A stretch of 64,000 bases of DNA. It comes from Tropicimonas marinistellae. GTDB taxonomy: Bacteria > Pseudomonadota > Alphaproteobacteria > Rhodobacterales > Rhodobacteraceae. Location of the stretch: contig NZ_LNCI01000001.1 of NCBI RefSeq assembly GCF_001509585.1, forward strand, positions 1 through 64,000, read 5' to 3'. Under the pieces are notes generated by a model. That model worked only from the letters and a program-made list of their open reading frames with translations, did no database searches and was not told the origin of the DNA. Made by a program: the position numbers and the translations under genes. The number at the start of each line of letters is the position of its first letter. Position 1 is the first letter of the stretch. Positions 26,116 to 34,796 of the stretch are shown piece after piece.

Positions 26116-27071
26116 AACTGGGTTTTGTTTCCGACAGCCTCGGTGGCACAAGTTTCGAGTCAATGCTCGACCATGCGGTGCGAATGGGTGTTAGTGGGGT
26201 GGAAGTGAATACCTGTGGCTGGTCGACCGCGCCGCATTTCGACCTCGCGTCGATGCTGAGCGATGCCGGAGCCCGAAAGGCGTTCCAGACAGCTTTCTCA
26301 ACCCGCGGGCTCGAGGTTGTCTCGCTCAATGCCAATGGCAACCCGCTGCATCCCACCGACCAGACACAGGGAGTCGGGCTGAAGGACACTATCCGCGTTG
26401 CCGGAGAGTTGGGTATCTCAACCGTCTGCACTATGTCCGGTCTTCCCGCCGGCAACCGTACCGACACGATGCCGAACTGGGTTGTCTCCTCCTGGCCACC
26501 AGAGACACAGGAGATCCTGCGCTACCAGTGGGACGAGAAACTGATCCCGTTCTGGATGGAGATCGCAGATCTCGCTCGCGAGAATGGGGTCGAGCGCATC
26601 GCGCTCGAACTGCACGGAAATCAATGTGTTTACAACGTTCCCTCCCTGCGGAAACTTCGCGACGCGGTCGGGCCCGTTATCGGGGCAAACCTCGACCCGT
26701 CGCACCTTTTCTGGATGGGTGCCGATCCGCTGGTGGCTGCGGAAGATCTGGGCGATACGATCTATCACGTTCATGCCAAGGATACGCTGTTGAATGCGCC
26801 TGTACAGGCGACCACGAGCCTGCTCGAGAACGGCTCGCTTATGGATATCCCGGCGCGCAGTTGGTCCTACATCACGCTCGGCTTCGGCCACGGGGAGGAA
26901 TGGTGGCGGCAGTTCTGCTACCGGCTCAAGATGGCGGGTTACGACGGTTGGCTGTCGATTGAACACGAGGACGTACTGCTCAACTCTCTGGAAGGCCTCG
27001 AGAAATCCGTGGCCCTACTGAAAGGTGTGATGCCCATTGCGCCTTCCGACTTCAAACCACAGGACATCTGA
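26112..27071 (+). CDS. TIM-barrel sugar phosphate isomerase/epimerase (MocC/IolE-like)
   Basis: 319 residues. The barrel begins K-L-G-F-V-S-D-S-L-G. Candidate metal ligands are the glutamate of I-A-L-E-L-H-G, the aspartate/histidine of N-L-D-P-S-H-L-F and Y-H-V-H-A-K-D, and the C-terminal L-S-I-E-H-E-D. The ATG overlaps the previous gene's stop (ATGA). The rhizopine protein MocC belongs to the same superfamily, but direct orthology cannot be asserted without alignment. It likely interconverts or dehydrates an inosose made by the dehydrogenase just upstream. Confidence 0.82.
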   Translation: MKLGFVSDSLGGTSFESMLDHAVRMGVSGVEVNTCGWSTAPHFDLASMLSDAGARKAFQTAFSTRGLEVVSLNANGNPLHPTDQTQGVGLKDTIRVAGELGISTVCTMSGLPAGNRTDTMPNWVVSSWPPETQEILRYQWDEKLIPFWMEIADLARENGVERIALELHGNQCVYNVPSLRKLRDAVGPVIGANLDPSHLFWMGADPLVAAEDLGDTIYHVHAKDTLLNAPVQATTSLLENGSLMDIPARSWSYITLGFGHGEEWWRQFCYRLKMAGYDGWLSIEHEDVLLNSLEGLEKSVALLKGVMPIAPSDFKPQDI

Positions 27072-27072
27072 C

Positions 27073-27846
27073 ATGGGCTTTCAACTTGCAGCCTGCGCCG
27101 AAATGCTCTGGCAGGACAAACCGATTGCATGGCGCGCGTCGCGCCTGCACGAGATGGGCTTTGGCGTCGGTCTCTGGAACTGGCCGGCGTGGGACCTCGA
27201 TGCACTGGAAAAGACAGGCGCGACCTTCACCATCATGAACGGCTATCTGGAAGGGCGGTTGGCCGATGCCGAAGGCGCGGACCTGCTGCTTGAGTCGGCC
27301 CGCGAAACCGCGCAGATCGGCAAGCGCCTTGGCGTGCACCGGCTGAATCTGCACGGTACCGGACTGGGCGATCGGGGCCTGCCCATCCAGCAACTGGCGC
27401 ACGTGGCGCCCGGCATGTGGTTGCGGGCCCGCGACACGCTCCACCGGATCTGTGACATGGCCGAGGACGAGGGCGTGAGTTTCACGCTAGAGAACCTGAA
27501 CCTGCGCGAGCATCCCGGTTGCCCGTTCAACTCGACGGCGGATGTGCTGTCGCTGGTGGCGGCTGTGGACCGACCGCAGTTGCGCATCAACCTGGACCTC
27601 TACCATACCCAGATCGGCGAGGGCGACGTGATCCGACACGCCGAGGCCTGCCTGCCCTGGATCGGCGAGGTGCAGGTCGCCGACAACCCGGGCCGCTGTG
27701 AACCGGGTACCGGTGAAATGAATTGGCCGGTGATTGCGCGCGCCCTGGATGATATGGGGTACACGGGTCCGGTTGGGATGGAAGCATTTGCCAGAGGCGA
27801 GCCGGAAGACGCATTGGAGGCCTTCCGCAACGCCTTCACGTTGTAA
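27073..27846 (+). CDS. Hydroxypyruvate-isomerase-like TIM-barrel protein
   Basis: 257 residues of the Hyi branch of the xylose-isomerase-like superfamily, starting one base after the preceding stop. Features include L-N-L-H-G-T-G, the catalytic-type glutamate F-T-L-E-N-L-N, L-D-L-Y-H-T-Q-I (aspartate and histidine), V-Q-V-A-D-N-P-G-R and the late G-M-E-A-F. Real hydroxypyruvate isomerases share the H-T-Q/G-E pattern. In this operon it may instead act on a keto-cyclitol or a downstream C3 product. Substrate uncertain. Confidence 0.78.
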   Translation: MGFQLAACAEMLWQDKPIAWRASRLHEMGFGVGLWNWPAWDLDALEKTGATFTIMNGYLEGRLADAEGADLLLESARETAQIGKRLGVHRLNLHGTGLGDRGLPIQQLAHVAPGMWLRARDTLHRICDMAEDEGVSFTLENLNLREHPGCPFNSTADVLSLVAAVDRPQLRINLDLYHTQIGEGDVIRHAEACLPWIGEVQVADNPGRCEPGTGEMNWPVIARALDDMGYTGPVGMEAFARGEPEDALEAFRNAFTL

Positions 27847-27867
27847 CTGAACAGAAAGCACGATGAC

Positions 27868-28863
27868 ATGTTGAAAGTGGGACTCCTTGGCGCTGGTCGT
27901 ATCGCCGGCGTTCACGCCATCGCAATCTCCTCCAATACCGGAAGTACGCTTGCCGCCGTGTCGGACTACTTTCCCGAGAACGCCGAGAAACTGGCGGCGC
28001 AATACGGTAGCGCGGCGCGTAGCACCGAAGACATCATTGCCGATGACAGCATCGACGCGGTACTGATAGCCACCTCGACCGACACCCATTCGGACCTGAT
28101 CGAGGCGGCGACGCAGGCAGGGAAGGCCGTGCTTTGTGAGAAGCCAGTGGACCTGAGCCTCGACCGCGCACGCGCCTGCCAGAAAGTCGCGGACAAGACT
28201 GGCAAACCGGTGATGATCGGTTTCAACCGCCGCTTCGACCCCAATTTCGGGGCATTGAAGGTGGCGTTGAAGGCCGGCGAGATCGGCAAACCCGAATTGC
28301 TTGCCATCACCTCCTTCGACCCGGCCCCGCCGCCTGTGGAGTACATCAAGGTGTCCGGCGGGCTCTTCAGGGATATGATGATCCACGACTTCGACATGTC
28401 CAGTTTCATCATGGGTGAGGCACCGGTTTCCGTTATGGCGGCGGGCTCTTCGATCGTCGATCCCGAGATCGGTGCTGCGGGCGATGTCGACACTGCGGTG
28501 GTGACGATGACCTATGCCGATGGGCGGATAGCCGTAATCAAAAATTCCCGACGGGCCGTTTACGGCTATGATCAGCGGGTGGAACTGCTGGGCTCCGAAG
28601 GACTCTTGCAGGCACAGAACATGCTGGAGAACACCGTGGTCAAGTCGACGGCCGACGGTGTGACGGGGGCAAAGCCCACCTACTTCTTCCTCGAACGCTA
28701 CATGCCGGCCTACTCGGCAGAGTGGAATGCCTTTGTCGAAGCGGTGAACTCCGGCGCACCGATGCCAGTAACGCTCGCCGATGGCATCACCGCGCTCGCA
28801 ATGGCCGAAGCCGCAACCCGGTCCGCGCAGACGGGATCGCCGGTGAGGTTGGAAGATGTCTGA
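27868..28863 (+). CDS. iolG: myo-Inositol 2-dehydrogenase (IolG)
   Basis: 331 residues, canonical size. G-L-L-G-A-G-R-I-A-G-V-H is the NAD-binding loop, C-E-K-P-V-D-L-S the catalytic lysine motif (about residue 95), G-F-N-R-R-F-D-P-N-F the signature of bacterial IolG, and R-D-M-M-I-H-D-F-D-M the active-site aspartate/histidine helix. It oxidises myo-inositol to scyllo-inosose, the first step of the pathway. It overlaps the start of iolC by 8 bases, consistent with translational coupling. Confidence 0.93.
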   Translation: MLKVGLLGAGRIAGVHAIAISSNTGSTLAAVSDYFPENAEKLAAQYGSAARSTEDIIADDSIDAVLIATSTDTHSDLIEAATQAGKAVLCEKPVDLSLDRARACQKVADKTGKPVMIGFNRRFDPNFGALKVALKAGEIGKPELLAITSFDPAPPPVEYIKVSGGLFRDMMIHDFDMSSFIMGEAPVSVMAAGSSIVDPEIGAAGDVDTAVVTMTYADGRIAVIKNSRRAVYGYDQRVELLGSEGLLQAQNMLENTVVKSTADGVTGAKPTYFFLERYMPAYSAEWNAFVEAVNSGAPMPVTLADGITALAMAEAATRSAQTGSPVRLEDV

Positions 28864-30766
28864 GCATCTGGACCTGATCACGATTGGCCGGTCGTCGGTT
28901 GATCTCTACGGGGCCCAGGTCGGCGGGCGACTGGAGGACATGGGATCCTTCGACAAGTATATCGGTGGATCCCCCACCAATATCGCCTGCGGAACCGCGC
29001 GGCTTGGGCTGAAATCGGCCGTGATCACGGGCGTTGGTGACGAGCATATGGGGCGTTTCATCCGGGAACAGCTCGCGCGCGAAGGGGTGAATATTGAGGG
29101 TGTGAAGACCGACCCCGACCGTCTGACGGCGCTGGTGCTGCTGGGCATTCGCGACCAGGAGCAGTTTCCGCTGATCTTCTATCGCGAGAATTGCGCCGAC
29201 ATGGGTCTGACGGTGACGGACATCGACCCGAATTTCATCCGTCGTGCGCGCGCGGTTGTGGCCACCGGAACGCACCTGTCGCACCCCCAGGTGGAGGCCG
29301 CCACGATCAAGGCGCTGGAGATCGCGCGAGAGGCGGGGCTGCAGACCGCGCTCGACATCGACTACCGCCCCAATCTCTGGGGCGTGGCCGGGCACGGCGA
29401 GGGAGAAAGCCGCTTCGTCGAGAGCGAGGCCGTCACGGCAAAGCTTCAATCGACGCTGCATCTCTTCGATCTGATCGTGGGCACCGAAGAAGAGTTTCAC
29501 ATCGCGGGTGGGTCTACCGACACACTGGAGGCGCTGAAGGCGGTGCGCGCTGTCTCCGGGGCAACGCTTGTCTGCAAGCGCGGTGCGCTTGGTGCGGTGG
29601 CCTTCGAAGGGGAAGTCCCCGGCTCGCTTGATGACGGTCAAACGGGCCCCGGCTTCCCGATCGAGGTCTTCAACGTGCTCGGCGCGGGAGACGGGTTCAT
29701 GTCCGGTTTGCTCAAGGGCTGGCTCGATGGCGAAGATTGGCCCACGGCGCTCAAATACGCCAACGCCTGCGGCGCCTTTGCCGTGAGCCGGCATGGCTGC
29801 ACGCCGGCCTATCCGAGCTGGGAAGAACTTCAATTCTTCTTCAAACGAGGAATCAAGCGGCCCGATCTGCGGCATGACACGGAGTTGGAGCAGGTGCATT
29901 GGGCAACCAATCGGGCGGGCGACTGGCCTGAGATGCGCGTTTTTGCCTTCGACCATCGCAGCCAGATGGAAGAGATGGACGGGGCTACGCCGGAGGCCAT
30001 AGGACGCTTCAAGAAACTATGCCTCGAGGCGGCCTTGGCTGTGCAGAACGGGGAGGGCGGCTTCGGTATCCTGTGCGACGGGCGCCTTGGCCGCGACGCA
30101 CTCTACAAGGCCACCGGGACCGGGCTCTGGATCGGGCGACCGGTGGAATGGCCGGGTTCTCGCCCCCTGACTTTGGAGCCCCAGATCGGGCCGGATTACG
30201 GGCGGTTGAACGAGTGGCCACGCGACCAGGTCGTGAAATGCCTTTGCTTCTGTCACCCGGACGACGGCGCGGATATGTGGGCAACCCAGGAACAGACGGT
30301 CCTGCGCCTCTTCGCGGCCGCGCGGCGCAATGGGCTGGAGTTCCTGCTTGAGGTGATCCCCTCCAAATGTGGACCCGTGGATGACGAGACCACGCCGAGA
30401 GTGATACAGCGTTTCTACGATCTGGGTGTCTGTCCCGATTGGTGGAAGCTGGAGCCGTTCACGACCGAAGCATCCTGGGAAGGCGCGGTTGCTGCCATCG
30501 AGCGCAACGACCCGCGCACCCGCGGCATCGTGGTGCTGGGGCTCGATGCGCCACAGGAAGAGCTTGCCGCGAGCTTCGCGCTGGCCGCCCGGCAACCGCT
30601 GGTCAAGGGCTTCGCCGTAGGCCGGACGATCTTCGGCAATGCAGCCCGCAACTGGATGGCGGGCGCCATTTCCGATGGCGAGGCCGTGGCCGAGATGACA
30701 GGGAATTACCAACGGCTTTGCGGCATCTGGGATGCGGCAAGGAAAGCTGCGAGGAGCGAAGCATGA
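28856..30766 (+). CDS. iolC: IolC kinase fused to DUF2090 domain
   Basis: 636 residues in two parts. Residues 1-325 are a PfkB-type 5-dehydro-2-deoxygluconokinase (G-G-S-P-T-N-I-A, and G-A-G-D-G-F-M-S-G with catalytic aspartate). Residues about 335-636 are a DUF2090 domain (R-V-F-A-F-D-H-R-S-Q, G-I-L-C-D-G-R-L-G, W-K-L-E-P, V-L-G-L-D-A-P) related to class I aldolases, thought to cleave the phosphorylated product. This fusion is the usual arrangement in alphaproteobacterial inositol operons. It makes a separate IolJ unnecessary here, unlike cassette A. Its stop overlaps the iolD start (ATGA). Confidence 0.95.
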   Translation: MSEHLDLITIGRSSVDLYGAQVGGRLEDMGSFDKYIGGSPTNIACGTARLGLKSAVITGVGDEHMGRFIREQLAREGVNIEGVKTDPDRLTALVLLGIRDQEQFPLIFYRENCADMGLTVTDIDPNFIRRARAVVATGTHLSHPQVEAATIKALEIAREAGLQTALDIDYRPNLWGVAGHGEGESRFVESEAVTAKLQSTLHLFDLIVGTEEEFHIAGGSTDTLEALKAVRAVSGATLVCKRGALGAVAFEGEVPGSLDDGQTGPGFPIEVFNVLGAGDGFMSGLLKGWLDGEDWPTALKYANACGAFAVSRHGCTPAYPSWEELQFFFKRGIKRPDLRHDTELEQVHWATNRAGDWPEMRVFAFDHRSQMEEMDGATPEAIGRFKKLCLEAALAVQNGEGGFGILCDGRLGRDALYKATGTGLWIGRPVEWPGSRPLTLEPQIGPDYGRLNEWPRDQVVKCLCFCHPDDGADMWATQEQTVLRLFAAARRNGLEFLLEVIPSKCGPVDDETTPRVIQRFYDLGVCPDWWKLEPFTTEASWEGAVAAIERNDPRTRGIVVLGLDAPQEELAASFALAARQPLVKGFAVGRTIFGNAARNWMAGAISDGEAVAEMTGNYQRLCGIWDAARKAARSEA

Positions 30767-32592
30767 GCGAGACGATCCGACTGACGGCGGCGCAGGCGCT
30801 GGTCCGCTATCTCGGTGCGCAGATGACCGAAGACGGCGTGCCATTCATCGCCGGGTGCTGGGCGATCTTCGGCCATGGCAACGTGGCCGGGCTTGGCGAG
30901 GCGCTCTATCACGCGCAGGACACACTGCCGACCTATCGAGGTCATAACGAACAGACGATGGCTCATGCGGCCATAGCCTATTCGAAGCAGCTGCGCCGCA
31001 CGCGCGCAATGGCGGTCACCTCGTCTATCGGACCCGGGGCCACCAATATGGTCACCGCAGCAGCGCTGGCGCATGTGAACCGACTGCCGGTGCTGCTGCT
31101 GCCCGGCGACGTCTTCGCGAACCGCGGGCCTGACCCGGTCCTGCAACAGATCGAGGATTTCGGCGATGGTACCGTTTCGGCCAACGACTGCTTCAAACCG
31201 GTCAGCCGCTATTTCGATCGCATCACGAGGCCCGAGCAGCTCCTGACCGCCTTGCCGCGGGCCTTCCGTACCATGACCGACCCGGCCGATTGTGGACCGG
31301 TTACGCTGGCCTTCTGCCAGGACGTGCAGGCCGAGGCATTTGACTATCCCGAGAGCTTCTTCGAGCCCAAGACGTGGCGCATTCGCCGTCCGCAGCCCGA
31401 TCCGGTCGAGATCGAGGCTGCCGCAGCACTGATCCGCAGCGCGAAACGCCCGGTGATCGTCGCCGGCGGTGGCGTGCATTACTCCGGCGCCTACGAGGCG
31501 CTGGAGTTCTTCGCCAAGACGCATCGGATTCCGGTCGCCGAGACTCAGGCCGGCAAGTCGGCTCTGCCCTGGGACCATCCGCTGAATCTCGGCCCCATCG
31601 GCGTCACCGGCGGCGAGCCCGCGAATGGCGTCTGCGCCGAGGCCGACGTGATCCTCGGTGTCGGCACGCGGTTCCAGGACTTCACCACCGGGTCCTGGGG
31701 ACTATTTGCCAATCTCGAACGCAAGCTCATCAGCCTGAACGTCGCGGCCTATGATGCAGCAAAACATGGCGCAGAGCCGATCTGCGCCGATGCCTGTGCT
31801 GGGCTTGAGGCACTCTGGAAGACGCTTGGCGACTACAAGGCCGACGTACCGGCCGAGGCGCTCAAGCCCGACTGGTTTGCCAAGGTCGACCCACTGACCG
31901 ACGCTCCAGAAGGCAATGAACTCCCGACGGATATGCAGGTGATTGGAGCAGTGCAGCGTGCGGCTGGCGAGAACACCGTTGCCATGTGTGCCGCTGGCAC
32001 CATGCCAGGCGAGTTGCACAAGCTCTGGAAGGCCGGGCGGCCGGGCTCCTACCACATGGAATACGGCTTCTCCTGCATGGGCTACGAGATTGCCGGCGCC
32101 ATGGGCATCAAGATGGCGGAGCCGGACCGTGACGTGATCTGCTTCACCGGAGACGGCACCTATATGATGGCCAATTCGGAGATGGCGACAGCCGCCATGA
32201 TGGGCATCTCCTTCACCGTCGTTGTCACGGACAATCGCGGCTTCGGTTGCATCAACCGGCTGCAAATGGGCTGCGGCGGCGCGGAATTCAACAACCTGCT
32301 CGATCACACGATTCACGAGGCGCCTTCGGCCATCGACTTCGCCAAACATGCCGAAGCGATGGGCGCAACAAGCGTCAAGGTCGGTTCGATTGCCGAACTG
32401 GAGGAGGCGCTGGCGAAGCGGGCCGGCATCAAGGGGCCCTATGTGATCGTCATCGACACCGACCCATATCCGTCTACGCCCCATGGCGGAACGTGGTGGG
32501 AGGTTGGCGTGCCCGAGGTCTCCGAACGGGCAGAAGTCAACGCCGCCCGTGCTGGCTACGTCGAAAACAAGAAGACGCAAAGGGCGGACTGA
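30763..32592 (+). CDS. iolD: 3D-(3,5/4)-trihydroxycyclohexane-1,2-dione hydrolase (IolD)
   Basis: 609 residues, a thiamine-diphosphate enzyme of the acetolactate-synthase fold. The activating glutamate lies in Y-R-G-H-N-E-Q-T-M (about residue 63). The ThDP/magnesium motif is G-D-G-T-Y-M-M-A-N through D-N-R-G-F (about 465-495). It opens the six-membered ring to give 5-deoxy-glucuronate, the committed step of inositol breakdown. This is the only iolD in the window, so both inositol cassettes must rely on it unless another copy exists elsewhere. Confidence 0.96.
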   Translation: MSETIRLTAAQALVRYLGAQMTEDGVPFIAGCWAIFGHGNVAGLGEALYHAQDTLPTYRGHNEQTMAHAAIAYSKQLRRTRAMAVTSSIGPGATNMVTAAALAHVNRLPVLLLPGDVFANRGPDPVLQQIEDFGDGTVSANDCFKPVSRYFDRITRPEQLLTALPRAFRTMTDPADCGPVTLAFCQDVQAEAFDYPESFFEPKTWRIRRPQPDPVEIEAAAALIRSAKRPVIVAGGGVHYSGAYEALEFFAKTHRIPVAETQAGKSALPWDHPLNLGPIGVTGGEPANGVCAEADVILGVGTRFQDFTTGSWGLFANLERKLISLNVAAYDAAKHGAEPICADACAGLEALWKTLGDYKADVPAEALKPDWFAKVDPLTDAPEGNELPTDMQVIGAVQRAAGENTVAMCAAGTMPGELHKLWKAGRPGSYHMEYGFSCMGYEIAGAMGIKMAEPDRDVICFTGDGTYMMANSEMATAAMMGISFTVVVTDNRGFGCINRLQMGCGGAEFNNLLDHTIHEAPSAIDFAKHAEAMGATSVKVGSIAELEEALAKRAGIKGPYVIVIDTDPYPSTPHGGTWWEVGVPEVSERAEVNAARAGYVENKKTQRAD

Positions 32593-33497
32593 TGGCCGTG
32601 AAGATCGGGATTTCGCTCATTGCCTGGCAGAATGACGATCTGCCGGACCTGACGGCGGATTTCACCACTGAGGGCGCAATGGAGGATGCCGGGCGCATCG
32701 GCTACCAGGGCGTAGAGCGCGGCCGCCGGATGCCGGCGGATACCGAGGGTCTCCGCGCCTATCTCGACCGTTATGGCGTTGCGCTCTGCGGTGGTTGGTG
32801 TTCGGGCAACCTGATGCAGGCAAGCCTCGCTGAGGAGAGGGACGCGATCCGCCAGCAGGTCGAGCAGTTCGCCGCCCTCGACGCTCCCTGCATCGTCTAT
32901 GCCGAGTGCTCCAACACGGTGCAGGGTCAAATCGGCACGCCGGTTAGCCAGCGCCCGAAACTTGGTCGTGACGAGGTGCTTGCCTATGCCGCAAAGCTCT
33001 CGGAGCTGGCCAAGTGGTCGGCGGATCAGGGCGTGGTGCTGAGCTACCACCACCACATGGGCAGTATGATTGAGGATGCCGAGGATATCGACTGGCTGAT
33101 GGAAGGCAGCGACCCAGCGCTGACGCTGCTCTACGACACCGGACACCTGCACTTCGCAGGAGCCGACCCACTCGGGGTGCTCGACAGATGGGGGCATCGC
33201 ATTCACCACGTCCATTTCAAGGACGTGCGCCAGCCGGTGATCGACCGCATCCGCGCCGAAGACCGGAGCTTCCTCGATGCGGTGGCGGGTGGCGCCTTCA
33301 CCGTGCCCGGCGACCCCGACGGCTGTATCGACTTCCGGGCCGTCACTGACCGGCTCAAGGCGATGGACTACAGCGGCTGGATCGTGGTCGAGGCGGAGCA
33401 GGACCCGGCCAAGGCGCCGCCCTTCGACTACTCTAAGATGGGTTACGAGCACATCGTTTCGATCTGCGGCAGGTCGGGGCTGCCCATCGAGAGCTGA
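32592..33497 (+). CDS. iolE: myo-Inosose-2 dehydratase (IolE)
   Basis: 301 residues. The N terminus I-G-I-S-L-I-A-W-Q-N-D-D-L-P-D-L and G-Y-Q-G-V-E-R-G-R-R-M-P are typical of IolE. The TIM-barrel metal site is visible as S-Y-H-H-H-M-G, L-L-Y-D-T-G-H-L-H-F and H-H-V-H-F-K-D-V-R, with the closing V-V-E-A-E-Q-D-P. It dehydrates scyllo-inosose to the dione used by IolD. The start shares one base with the iolD stop (TGATG). Confidence 0.94.
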   Translation: MAVKIGISLIAWQNDDLPDLTADFTTEGAMEDAGRIGYQGVERGRRMPADTEGLRAYLDRYGVALCGGWCSGNLMQASLAEERDAIRQQVEQFAALDAPCIVYAECSNTVQGQIGTPVSQRPKLGRDEVLAYAAKLSELAKWSADQGVVLSYHHHMGSMIEDAEDIDWLMEGSDPALTLLYDTGHLHFAGADPLGVLDRWGHRIHHVHFKDVRQPVIDRIRAEDRSFLDAVAGGAFTVPGDPDGCIDFRAVTDRLKAMDYSGWIVVEAEQDPAKAPPFDYSKMGYEHIVSICGRSGLPIES

Positions 33498-33504
33498 TTT
33501 CACC

Positions 33505-33520
33505 GGCCCCGTCCGGGGCC
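33505..33520 (+). terminator. Short hairpin between iolE and the PhyH-type gene
   Basis: GGCCCC, loop GTCC, GGGGCC: a 6-bp all-GC stem in the 53-bp gap. Together with the hairpin at 34756-34780 it brackets the dioxygenase gene. Confidence 0.45.
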
Positions 33521-33550
33521 ACACCGCAAGCCATGCCAACGGAGGTTAAC

Positions 33551-34732
33551 ATGGTGGATCGTCCTCTTGGATTTATCGGGTATTTCGGTCGCGAGTCCTG
33601 CGATCTGGATGAATTCAAGGTGCTGACATCCCAGAACTTGCCTGCCGATGCGGTGCCACATGCCGTGTCTGTGGAAAAGAATGTGCCGGTCTACGATATG
33701 GCAGCTTTGGCGCCTGCGCTGGAGAACGTGGAGAAGCGCCGGGCACTACAGTCTGAATGGGCCCGGGTGTTGCGCAACTCCGCCGGTGTCATTGCATTGA
33801 AGCAGGCGTATACCGACACCGGGCCAATCGACCGTGCTTCGGACGTCTTCCGACAGATCATCGTCGAAGAGCGTGCCTCGAACGCGGGCAAGGGGGATCA
33901 TTTCGCCGCTTCGGGCGCGAATGACCGCATCTGGAACTCGCTTCAGAAGCATTGTCTGCGCGACCCGGAGGGCTTCGCACTCTATTTCGGCAACACCGCG
34001 ATTGCAGCGGCGGCCGAGGCCTGGCTGGGGCCGAACTACCAGATGACGGCGCAGGTCAACCAGGTGCGACCGGGCGGCAAGGCGCAGCAGGCACATCGCG
34101 ACTACCATCTCGGCTTCCAGAGCGCCGAGAGCGCGGCCCGCTACCCTGTGCACGCACATGAGGTTACGGCCACGCTGACCCTGCAAGGGGCCGTGGCCCA
34201 TTGCGACATGCCGGTGGAGAGCGGGCCAACCAAACTCCTGCCTTTCTCGCAACTCTACGGGCCCGGCTACCTGGCCTTCCACGACGCGGATCACAGTGCC
34301 TGGTTCGAAGAGGCATGTGTTCAGCTTCCCCTGTCCAAGGGCGACGCGGTCTTCTTCAACCCGGCGTTGTTTCATGCGGCGGGCGAGAACCGCAGCGCCA
34401 ATATCGAGCGCATGGTCAACCTGCTACAGGTGTCCTCGGCCTTCGGCCGCGCAATGGAAAGCGTGGATCGCGCAGCCATGTCGGCGGCGCTGTTGCCGGC
34501 GCTGGTGTCTCTTAAACAAGCCGGGCGTTTGTCGGAGAGCATGTTGCGCGCGGCCATCGCCGCGTCCGCGGAAGGCTATCCTTTCCCGACCAATCTCGAC
34601 ACCGACCCGCCCGTCGGCGGCAACGCGCCCGCAAGCCAGGCCGACCTACTGGCGCAGGCCGTGGCGGAGGGCCTTTCGGTCGATGCCTTCTCGGTCGAAC
34701 TGGCCGCCCTGAAAACGCGACAAGCCGCCTGA
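33551..34732 (+). CDS. PhyH-type Fe(II)/2-oxoglutarate dioxygenase in the iol operon
   Basis: 393 residues of the phytanoyl-CoA dioxygenase family. The iron ligands are probably the H-x-D of Q-A-H-R-D-Y-H (about 182-184) and the distal histidine of F-N-P-A-L-F-H-A-A-G-E-N-R (about 273-281); the arginine that follows would bind 2-oxoglutarate. The start at 33551 has a perfect GGAGG; an upstream ATG at 33533 does not. The C-terminal 100 residues extend beyond the core fold. Such an oxygenase is not part of the textbook inositol pathway. It may hydroxylate or O-demethylate a modified cyclitol. Confidence 0.82.
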   Translation: MVDRPLGFIGYFGRESCDLDEFKVLTSQNLPADAVPHAVSVEKNVPVYDMAALAPALENVEKRRALQSEWARVLRNSAGVIALKQAYTDTGPIDRASDVFRQIIVEERASNAGKGDHFAASGANDRIWNSLQKHCLRDPEGFALYFGNTAIAAAAEAWLGPNYQMTAQVNQVRPGGKAQQAHRDYHLGFQSAESAARYPVHAHEVTATLTLQGAVAHCDMPVESGPTKLLPFSQLYGPGYLAFHDADHSAWFEEACVQLPLSKGDAVFFNPALFHAAGENRSANIERMVNLLQVSSAFGRAMESVDRAAMSAALLPALVSLKQAGRLSESMLRAAIAASAEGYPFPTNLDTDPPVGGNAPASQADLLAQAVAEGLSVDAFSVELAALKTRQAA

Positions 34733-34755
34733 TACGGCGGATCGGATCATCAACA

Positions 34756-34780
34756 CCGGCCGCCCTTCCGGGGCGGCCGG
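34756..34780 (+). terminator. Intercistronic hairpin between the PhyH-type gene and iolB
   Basis: CCGGCCGCCC, loop TTCCG, GGGCGGCCGG: a perfect 10-bp stem in the 64-bp gap, ending 16 nt before the iolB start. No T-run follows. Confidence 0.6.
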
Positions 34781-34796
34781 AATGAGAGGACAAGAA

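Noticed and set aside
27487-28881. 464-codon minus-strand frame
   Set aside because: Antisense to the Hyi-like gene and iolG, both well supported; no recognisable domain.
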